A DNA stretch of 6,472 bases, from the NCBI GenBank assembly GCA_902767055.1, contig CACXFX010000088.1, positions 1 through 6,472 of the forward strand. Direction: 5' to 3'. The DNA comes from an uncultured Pseudomonadota bacterium. GTDB lineage: Bacteria; Pseudomonadota; Alphaproteobacteria; RF32; CAG-239. Shown here piece after piece: positions 1 through 5,190 of the stretch. Made by a program: the position numbers and the translations under genes. The notes under the pieces were generated by a model. That model searched no databases. It was given only the letters and a program-made list of their open reading frames with translations, and was not told the DNA's origin. Position 1 is the stretch's first letter. Each line of letters begins with the position of its first letter.

Positions 1-1547
1 ATTTTAATACCGCCGACGTGAAATCCGAACAAAACCTTTTTAGCAACATGGATTAAAAAATCACTTGAAAATCCCCACAAATTGAGCAACAAAAATAAAA
101 AGAATATGGCTAAAAGAGGATTGACAAACACACTCAAAACAAAGTTTATTTTAATCAACAATGACCGGCGTGCGCTAAAAGTTTTGCCCCATAATCCGAG
201 CACAAAAATACGCGTTACCAAGCCGGCAATAAAATCTTTACTGGCCAAAAATAAACCAAACAGAAAAGCCGTCAAAATATAACGATTTAAGATATAAGAT
301 GACAAATTAGGATATCCGAAAAGCCCGACACCGAATGTCGCAACCATAACAAATGCCGTTAATACATTTACCCTAAACGCAATACCTCGCCATTCATCCG
401 TCGAATTTTCCTCAGGTGCCAAAATTTTGGCCGTCACAAGCATAATTGAAAGTGCCTTGGTAAGCGATGAAAATGCCTCTAACAAATTAATCAAAATCGG
501 CTCATAGGTTTCTTTTACGGCAATAAAATGCATAATTGAAGGCACGGCAATCAACAGTATGCTTAAATTTAAGGCATGCGCAATTTTGGCAGCTTTTTTA
601 TTTGTTAATTGAACGGGACGCCATTTTTCAACCGTCGGTGCCAATATGGCCAATACCACGGCACGGAAAATAACAATATACAAAAGCCAAATCAAAACAC
701 GTTCCAAAATAACGCCGAACAAACCGACCGAAAAAATCCTTGAACCGACGACCCAACCCAAAAAACCGGAGATAATAAATGCCGGTATCAAACCGTAAGC
801 AACGGCATTTGCCATCGCCGCAATTGTTTTTTGAACCATATTCGGAATTTCGATATCTGATTTATAACCCCAGTTTTTGACAATAAATCGTTTTAAGATA
901 AGGCCGAGCCAAAAAGCCGCAACCATAATAAACACAACCGGAATAATATAGGTCAAAACATAGGTTCTGGCCGTCTCATCAAGCCTTTGATACCAGTGAA
1001 TGGGCGAACGCATGATATCAAGACAGAAAACGGCCAAAGATTTAAAGCTCGCAAAAAATGTTTGCGGCAATAAAATGACTTCCTGTTTATCAACCAAACT
1101 GCCGATCACTTTTTGACTCTTAAAGTTCAGACTTTGTATGTTCAAATCGTCGATTTTGACTTGTAAAATATCCGTTTCGGCAATGCGGCTTTTCAAAAGA
1201 GATATTTCATTTTTAAGCTCTTCTCTTTTAGCGGAAAGTTCTTTAAGCTCTGTCTGACCTTCCCCGACTTCACCCAAAGCATCAAGCTGTTTCTGAACCA
1301 ATTTTGCCTCACGCTCGTTAAAACGTTTGGTCTCCGCCAAATTGTTTGATAAATTATAAAGATCCGTTAACTGATTATCAATATCATCAACCGCAATTTT
1401 ATCGTTTTTCAAATTATCTTCAATTTTTGCAAGCTGCTCGGAGATTTTTTTAAACTCGACTTTTCGTGACAAATCTGCCCCTTGAGAAGACAAAGCCAGA
1501 CAAAAAACAGCAAAAAAAACTAAAATAAATTTCGAAAAACGATTCAT
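1..1547 (-). CDS. DUF3772 / MscS-family mechanosensitive ion channel (3' end outside window)
   Basis: This open frame runs from an ATG at 1547 off the left edge, giving 515 residues and no stop. The protein starts with a signal peptide (hydrophobic residues 7-20, likely cut after SSQGA near 24). A long, charged, probably coiled-coil periplasmic region follows (about 28-145). Within it, residues 88-140 (LDALGEVGEGQ, then spaced AKREEL) match the pattern I know for DUF3772, the N-terminal domain of large alphaproteobacterial MscS-like channels. About eight membrane helices follow, roughly at 196-219, 240-262, 275-303, 325-345, 355-375, 393-411, 418-438 and 466-490. The last visible residues, FGFHVGGIK, resemble the stretch just before the MscS pore helix, so the pore and cytoplasmic domain should lie outside the window. 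The family releases solutes on hypo-osmotic shock from the inner membrane. An AGGAG ribosome site six bases before the ATG overlaps the upstream gene's stop codon, so translation is probably coupled to that gene. The broad class is secure; the exact subfamily rests on the N-terminal pattern. Confidence 0.85.
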   Translation of the reverse strand, partial: MNRFSKFILVFFAVFCLALSSQGADLSRKVEFKKISEQLAKIEDNLKNDKIAVDDIDNQLTDLYNLSNNLAETKRFNEREAKLVQKQLDALGEVGEGQTELKELSAKREELKNEISLLKSRIAETDILQVKIDDLNIQSLNFKSQKVIGSLVDKQEVILLPQTFFASFKSLAVFCLDIMRSPIHWYQRLDETARTYVLTYIIPVVFIMVAAFWLGLILKRFIVKNWGYKSDIEIPNMVQKTIAAMANAVAYGLIPAFIISGFLGWVVGSRIFSVGLFGVILERVLIWLLYIVIFRAVVLAILAPTVEKWRPVQLTNKKAAKIAHALNLSILLIAVPSIMHFIAVKETYEPILINLLEAFSSLTKALSIMLVTAKILAPEENSTDEWRGIAFRVNVLTAFVMVATFGVGLFGYPNLSSYILNRYILTAFLFGLFLASKDFIAGLVTRIFVLGLWGKTFSARRSLLIKINFVLSVFVNPLLAIFFLFLLLNLWGFSSDFLIHVAKKVLFGFHVGGIK

Positions 1548-1556
1548 CGCAAACTC

Positions 1557-2561
1557 CTATTTTTTTAAGAACAACTTCATCACTTCAAACGCATTTTGCG
1601 CCATATCTGCCCGAAGATTGTCGGCAACAGACCAAAATGAAAAACCGCTCAGTGTTGATAAATCCTGCCTTAATCTTGAAACAAAAATATCATTTTCACC
1701 TTGAATATCATTTAAGCTCACATAACCGCCGTCAACTTGTTTATCAAATACCACAACACCTTTTTGTTGCTGCATTAAATGGCGCACATCATCAAGATCG
1801 ATCTCTAAAGCAGCCTCAGCATTAACAAACGCGCCGATACCGACAAATGCAGGCACATAAGCCAAATTGGCGTGCACTTTCATATTTCCGCCCAAAACTT
1901 TTTTAATTTCGGCATTAATGCGCCATTCGGCATCTGTTTCTTCACCGATAAAAGAGCCGACTTGCGGCAAAACATTAAAAGCGATTTGCTTTTTAAATAT
2001 TTCCTCATCATCAACAAGCGGTGCATTCATATAAATTTTGCGTGTTTGGCTGAACAACTCGTCCATCGCTTCCTTACTGTGAAAAGACGTCGAAACATAA
2101 GCATTCACAACAATGCGTTTCAAAGAGTATTTTTCATTGACTTTTGAAAGCGGTTTTAAGATTTGCGTCACAACAGCCGAAGGAACGGAAACAACATTTT
2201 TTTTCGCCTCATCAAGCATCTGATTATTTAAATCGGCAACAATCATCGGCACATCAGCATCTGCCGAAGTTGCCCCCGAACAATCAATCATTTTGACACC
2301 TTTGTTTAAGGCCTGTGTTATCACATGCTTGGATAGCTCCGTATTTAAGGCAACCAGTGCGATATCTGCTTTTGACAAATCAAAATCATTTAAGTTAAAA
2401 ACATCCAAATCTTCATCTTCGCCATAAGAAACCTGCGTTCCCATCGGAGCTTTCGGCTCTAAGGCGATGATATCATCTGCCTTAATGTCATTTTCGTTTA
2501 AAATACTTAAAATTTCGCGTCCTAAATTTTCATTTGCACCGATAACAGCAATCTTTGTCAT
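1557..2561 (-). CDS. usg: Usg-like aspartate-semialdehyde dehydrogenase homologue lacking catalytic residues
   Basis: The 334-residue product has the length and layout of aspartate-semialdehyde dehydrogenase (ASADH). It has an N-terminal Rossmann segment (KIAVIGANENLG, 3-14), a central MDELFSQTRKIY stretch (166-177), AFNVLPQVGSF (194-204) and the C-terminal signature FWSVADNLR (309-317). The active site is not preserved. The catalytic Cys of PNCSTxQ is Ala129 (PSAVVTQ), the Gln of TYQ is Val156, the substrate Arg before VPV is Tyr235 and the catalytic His of GHS is Ile242. The nucleotide loop GATGxVG is also altered to GANENLG. E. coli Usg has lost comparable residues (VPDSLTSQ) and ends with FWSVADNVR, so this is best read as a Usg-type pseudoenzyme, not a working Asd. 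Its role is unknown. I chose the ATG at 2561 because AAGGA lies eight bases upstream and the protein then begins directly at MTKIAVIG. An ATG at 2606 would add 15 basic residues outside the fold. It is the first gene of a unit with the MscS-like gene nine bases downstream. The gene symbol is tentative. Confidence 0.85.
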   Translation of the reverse strand: MTKIAVIGANENLGREILSILNENDIKADDIIALEPKAPMGTQVSYGEDEDLDVFNLNDFDLSKADIALVALNTELSKHVITQALNKGVKMIDCSGATSADADVPMIVADLNNQMLDEAKKNVVSVPSAVVTQILKPLSKVNEKYSLKRIVVNAYVSTSFHSKEAMDELFSQTRKIYMNAPLVDDEEIFKKQIAFNVLPQVGSFIGEETDAEWRINAEIKKVLGGNMKVHANLAYVPAFVGIGAFVNAEAALEIDLDDVRHLMQQQKGVVVFDKQVDGGYVSLNDIQGENDIFVSRLRQDLSTLSGFSFWSVADNLRADMAQNAFEVMKLFLKK

Positions 2562-2609
2562 TTTATTTTTCCTTAAATATTTTGACCTTTTTGCTATTTT
2601 TAACATAAA

Positions 2610-2638
2610 TTTATTGATAAATAGATAATATTTTTCAA
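2610..2638 (-). promoter_or_regulatory. Weak candidate promoter for the usg-like/mscS unit
   Basis: On the minus strand TTGAAA (2633-2638) is followed after 17 bases by AATAAA (2610-2615). The -35 matches five of six consensus bases, but the -10 only four. It lies between the terminator at 2657-2696 and the start at 2561, where a promoter is needed. The region is extremely AT-rich, so chance matches are likely. Confidence 0.28.
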
Positions 2639-2656
2639 AAAAAATTCAGCTGATAA

Positions 2657-2696
2657 AAAAATAAAAAACGGGCGATTTTTTTTATTAACCCCCGTT
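2657..2696 (-). terminator. Rho-independent terminator after the cysteine-rich protein gene
   Basis: Read on the minus strand, AACGGG (2691-2696) pairs with CCCGTT (2667-2672) across an 18-base A-rich loop. It is followed by a T-run, broken once by an A, down to about 2655. It starts 26 bases past the stop codon of the cysteine-rich gene and separates that gene from the usg-like unit. The stem has only six pairs and the loop is long, so its strength is uncertain. On the plus strand the following tract is less T-rich and no plus-strand gene precedes it. Confidence 0.65.
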
Positions 2697-2721
2697 GTTA
2701 TTATTTTCTTCACTTAAAAAA

Positions 2722-3039
2722 CTAGTCGCCGCAAGAAACCGCACTTGAACAGTTATCAACATTCGGCGATGTCCCTTTGCACGTACTTGTCGTATATTTC
2801 AATCCTCCGATACAACAAGCGCTGTAATATGAATTATTCCAAGGACATTGCGCGGAATTAATCCATGTTCCGGAACAAGAGGTATACGTATAACCTGCAC
2901 TTTTGCAACGCTCGGCATTACCGGCAGAACCTTTCAAACCTATACTTTCCGAGGCATTCGGCAGAAACACCACACCGGCAAAAGCCTCAAAACAAAGCAT
3001 AAAAGACATTGTAAAACCAATCATCAAAATTCGACGCAT
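2722..3039 (-). CDS. Small secreted cysteine-rich protein, function unknown
   Basis: I do not recognise a characterised family. The 105-residue product begins with a clear Sec signal peptide (MRRILMIGFTMSFML, likely cut after AFA at residue 21). The mature part is Ser-, Thr-, Gly- and Asn-rich, with eight cysteines at 45, 55, 65, 75, 76, 87, 97 and 103. The spacing is C-x9-C-x9-C-x9-CC-x10-C-x9-C-x5-C. An even number in an exported protein suggests disulfide bonds. Short units such as CKSAGYTYTSC and CPWNNSYYSACC recall families of small secreted proteins I associate with uncultured gut alphaproteobacteria; this is memory, not a search. An ATG at 3054 would add MRKTA. I prefer 3039 because AGGA lies eight bases before it, the signal peptide is then of usual length, and the upstream ATG has no ribosome site. 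It is transcribed alone, from the promoter at 3081-3109 to the terminator at 2657-2696. It is divergent from lspA. Confidence 0.75.
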   Translation of the reverse strand: MRRILMIGFTMSFMLCFEAFAGVVFLPNASESIGLKGSAGNAERCKSAGYTYTSCSGTWINSAQCPWNNSYYSACCIGGLKYTTSTCKGTSPNVDNCSSAVSCGD

Positions 3040-3080
3040 CGCTGTTTTCCTCATTTAATATTTTTCATCACTTAAGATGT

Positions 3081-3109
3081 ATTTTACTTTAATTTTTCAT
3101 TCAAGTCAA
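3081..3109 (-). promoter_or_regulatory. Sigma-70-type promoter of the cysteine-rich protein gene
   Basis: On the minus strand TTGACT (3104-3109) and TAAAAT (3081-3086) are separated by exactly 17 bases; each matches five of six consensus positions. Transcription would begin near 3074, leaving a leader of about 35 bases before the ATG at 3039. The ATG at 3054 would have a leader of about 20 bases without a ribosome site. Confidence 0.65.
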
Positions 3110-3141
3110 ACAAAAATATGCTGCATAAACTCAAAAAGTTT

Positions 3142-3170
3142 CTTTTTTTGTGTGTAAAAAAGCTTATAAT
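3142..3170 (+). promoter_or_regulatory. Probable promoter of the lspA operon
   Basis: A perfect TATAAT lies at 3165-3170, 33 bases before the lspA start. No good -35 is visible: the hexamer 17 bases upstream (3142-3147) is CTTTTT. An activator or a relaxed -35 is possible. Transcription would start near 3177. The promoter faces away from the minus-strand promoter at 3081-3109 in the same 164-base gap. Confidence 0.5.
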
Positions 3171-3192
3171 ACTTTTAGTTGATAAACAAACA

Positions 3193-3197
3193 GGGAG
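3193..3197 (+). promoter_or_regulatory. Ribosome binding site that fixes the lspA GTG start
   Basis: GGGAG, within CAGGGAG, sits six bases before the GTG at 3204. The frame has no in-frame ATG nearby that would leave a complete first membrane helix, so this site decides for the GTG start. Confidence 0.6.
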
Positions 3198-3203
3198 CAA
3201 ATT

Positions 3204-3686
3204 GTGATACTCGGTTTTTTTGTGGCATTAACGGTTTTTATCGCTGATCAGTTATCAAAATATTTTATCTTCAGATTTGTCACTTCAAACGGCGCACCTT
3301 TTAAGGTAACCGACTTTTTTAATATTGTCGCGGCTTTCAATAAAGGCGTCAGCTTTTCAATGTTTGATGACGGCGGCCTGTGGGGCAGAGTAATCTTGAT
3401 TTTATTTGCCTTGGGCGTTGTCATTTTCCTCTTTCTTTGGATGAAAGACGAAACCTCGGCTTTTGTGCGTCTTTGCCTTGCAATGATTATCGGCGGCGCA
3501 ATGGGCAATGTCACCGACAGATTACGCTTAGGTGCCGTGTATGATTTTTTAGACTTTCATATCGGCGCTTATCATTGGCCGGCATTTAACGTGGCGGATA
3601 CTTTTATTTGCCTCGGGGCTTGCCTGATTGTTTGTCATGCACTATTTTTTAAGAAAAAACTTTCGTTAAAGGATATCAACAAATGA
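3204..3686 (+). CDS. lspA: Lipoprotein signal peptidase (signal peptidase II)
   Basis: LspA is an inner-membrane aspartyl protease that removes signal peptides from diacylglyceryl-modified prolipoproteins, cutting before the lipidated Cys. The 160-residue length is normal. Membrane helices lie near 1-16, 62-80, 88-101 and 128-148. The family motifs are intact: ADQLSK (14-19), FNKGVSFSMF (45-54, the usual N-x-G-x-x-F region), GNVTDR (101-106), VYDFLDF (112-118) and FNVADTFI (128-135). By alignment with Pseudomonas LspA, the catalytic pair should be Asp114 and Asp132, with Asn102, Arg106 and Asn129 supporting. The gene uses a GTG start and overlaps the next gene by four bases (ATGA), suggesting coupled translation. 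It heads an operon with a lipoprotein that is itself a likely substrate. In many bacteria ileS lies directly upstream; here an unrelated divergent gene does. The TATAAT at 3165-3170 probably drives it. Confidence 0.97.
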   Translation: MILGFFVALTVFIADQLSKYFIFRFVTSNGAPFKVTDFFNIVAAFNKGVSFSMFDDGGLWGRVILILFALGVVIFLFLWMKDETSAFVRLCLAMIIGGAMGNVTDRLRLGAVYDFLDFHIGAYHWPAFNVADTFICLGACLIVCHALFFKKKLSLKDINK

Positions 3687-3844
3687 AAAAAACAATTTTA
3701 ACACTGATGGCTCTTTGCTTTATTTTAAGCGGATGTACGACGATGAAAAAATGGTTCGGTTTGAATAAATCAACCCCCGATGAAACAAAAATCGAAACAC
3801 GCGCTCCGCTCGTTTTGCCGCCTGATTTTGATGAACTGCCGTAA
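3683..3844 (+). CDS. Very short DUF3035/BamF-like lipoprotein
   Basis: This 53-residue gene is easily missed. Its start ATG overlaps the lspA stop, with AAAGGA nine bases upstream. The protein has a lysine-led hydrophobic signal and a perfect lipobox LSGC, with Cys18 as the lipidated residue. A short linker leads to ETRAPLVLPPDFDELP at the C-terminus. The RAPLxxPPDF motif is the hallmark I recall for DUF3035, annotated as BamF, an accessory lipoprotein of the outer-membrane beta-barrel assembly machine in Alphaproteobacteria. The position between lspA and a pair of M16 genes fits the alphaproteobacterial order for this family. Known members are usually well over 100 residues, so this one retains little more than lipobox and motif. 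The mature part would be about 36 residues, probably tethered to the outer membrane. A role in outer-membrane protein assembly is inferred from family and context only. Confidence 0.82.
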   Translation: MKKTILTLMALCFILSGCTTMKKWFGLNKSTPDETKIETRAPLVLPPDFDELP

Positions 3845-3862
3845 CATAAAGCTCATATTTAA

Positions 3863-5188
3863 ATGAACGTCTTAAAATATTTTCTTTTTATTTTGCTCTT
3901 TGCTTTTTGTGCAAAGGCAAGCATTTTTGATGCCGAAGAAACACGTCTTGATAACGGGCTTCGCGTCATTGTCAGTGAAAATCATAAAGCTCCGATTGCA
4001 AAAGTAATGTTATGGTACAAAGTCGGCTCGATGGATGAAACAACCGGCAAAAGCGGCCTTGCACATTTGTTGGAACATTTGATGTTTCGCGGTACAAAAA
4101 CCGTTCCGGCTTCAAAATTTAACGAAATAATGCACCAAAACGGCGTGGAGTTTAACGCCTTTACCAATACCGATTTTACCGTTTATCACGAAACGACGGA
4201 TATTTCACGCTTAGAAGCGGTTCTGGCCTTAGAAGCCGACCGGATGACGAACCTTGATATCAGCGATGAAGCTTTTTTAGGCGAACAAAAAATCGTACTT
4301 GAAGAGCGTCGGCAGCGTATTGACAACAACCCGAAATCGCTTTTTGCCGAAGAAGTTAATCAGATTTTGTGGCAAAATACACCTTATGCACCCCCTGTTG
4401 CGGGATTTGAATCTGATATCAATTCTTTAACAAAAGATGATGCACTCGATTTTTATCGCCGTTATTATGCGCCGGACAATGCCGTGCTTGTCATCACGGG
4501 CGATATTACGCCTTCACTCGGCTTTAAGTTTGCACAAAAATATTTCGGGCATATCACCAAAAAGAGCGACATTAAAAAAAGACCCGATAAAGATTTTGAG
4601 GCGATTGTCGGAGGCGGCAATTATTTGATTGCCAAAGAATTGGATGATGTCAAAACAACAAATATCACTTCTTATTTTACCGTCCCTTCTATTTTATCGC
4701 ACATTAAAAAAGCCTATGCTCTTTTGATATTTTCAAATTATTTCGGTGAAAGCAAAAACTCTTATCTTAAAAGGCACCTTGTCGAAACAAACAAAGTGAT
4801 TGCCGCATCTTCAAACATTTATATTTACTCAAGAGGTGTCGCAACATTCACCGCGGCGGCCATGCCTTTTGAAAAAGCCGGTGTTTTCGACAATTTTGCC
4901 ATTTTGGCAAATATCTTAGAACAATCCGTTCGAGATTTAACTAAAGATGATGTTGAAAAAGAAAAGAAAAAGATGCTTTCTTCATTTGTTTATGTCAAAG
5001 ATGATCCCGAAGATACGGCTTATTTTTTAGGACAAATGGCAGGATTGGGCTTTTCGCTTGAAGAAATTGAAAATCACAAAAAAAACATTGAAGATGTCAC
5101 TTTTGAAGATGTCAAAAAAGCAGCCCTTCAAATGCTTAAAAAATCCAAACGCGTGATGAGCGTTTCCTCCCCTAAACAAAAGGATTAA
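3863..5188 (+). CDS. M16 family zinc metallopeptidase, catalytic subunit
   Basis: The 441-residue product has an N-terminal signal peptide (hydrophobic 4-17, likely cut near AKAS at 20), so it acts outside the cytoplasm. The N-terminal M16 domain carries the inverted zinc motif HLLEH (68-72): His68 and His72 bind zinc and Glu71 is the general base. The third ligand is Glu148 in VLEERR, 76 residues after His72 as in mitochondrial processing peptidase, with conserved Glu141 seven residues earlier. The C-terminal domain (about 185-430) is the inactive half. At the usual Arg/Tyr substrate-binding pair it has Val307 and Ala314, so it needs a partner. That partner is encoded two bases downstream and has the reverse pattern. 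The arrangement matches two-subunit M16B peptidases such as the Sphingomonas Sph2681/Sph2682 pair. The ATG at 3863 gives a full signal peptide but has no clear ribosome site, so reinitiation from the upstream lipoprotein gene (18-base gap) is possible. The substrate is unknown. Confidence 0.93.
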   Translation: MNVLKYFLFILLFAFCAKASIFDAEETRLDNGLRVIVSENHKAPIAKVMLWYKVGSMDETTGKSGLAHLLEHLMFRGTKTVPASKFNEIMHQNGVEFNAFTNTDFTVYHETTDISRLEAVLALEADRMTNLDISDEAFLGEQKIVLEERRQRIDNNPKSLFAEEVNQILWQNTPYAPPVAGFESDINSLTKDDALDFYRRYYAPDNAVLVITGDITPSLGFKFAQKYFGHITKKSDIKKRPDKDFEAIVGGGNYLIAKELDDVKTTNITSYFTVPSILSHIKKAYALLIFSNYFGESKNSYLKRHLVETNKVIAASSNIYIYSRGVATFTAAAMPFEKAGVFDNFAILANILEQSVRDLTKDDVEKEKKKMLSSFVYVKDDPEDTAYFLGQMAGLGFSLEEIENHKKNIEDVTFEDVKKAALQMLKKSKRVMSVSSPKQKD

Positions 5189-5190
5189 CA

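Noticed and set aside
82..282. Plus-strand open frame encoding a 66-residue Lys/Asn-rich peptide
   Set aside because: It lies antisense within the continuous MscS-like membrane protein frame, has no ribosome site and no recognisable domain.
1637..2147. Two plus-strand open frames (1637-1825 and 1872-2147)
   Set aside because: Both are antisense to the usg-like gene, whose protein is clearly conserved across this stretch; their translations look like noise.
1557..2561. Annotation as a working aspartate-semialdehyde dehydrogenase (asd)
   Set aside because: The fold matches, but the catalytic Cys, Gln, Arg and His positions are Ala, Val, Tyr and Ile, so enzymatic activity is not supported.
2562..2606. 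Fifteen-residue N-terminal extension of the usg-like protein from the ATG at 2606
   Set aside because: The ATG at 2561 has AAGGA at good spacing and begins exactly at the Rossmann strand; the extension is basic and outside the fold.
2848..3075. Plus-strand 75-residue frame opposite the cysteine-rich gene
   Set aside because: The minus-strand frame has a signal peptide, ribosome site, promoter and terminator; the plus-strand translation has none of these.
3248..3514. Minus-strand 88-residue frame
   Set aside because: Antisense to lspA, whose catalytic motifs are intact.
3982..4628. Minus-strand frame 3982-4167 and plus-strand frame 4437-4628
   Set aside because: Shadows inside the catalytic M16 gene, with no start signals or recognisable content.
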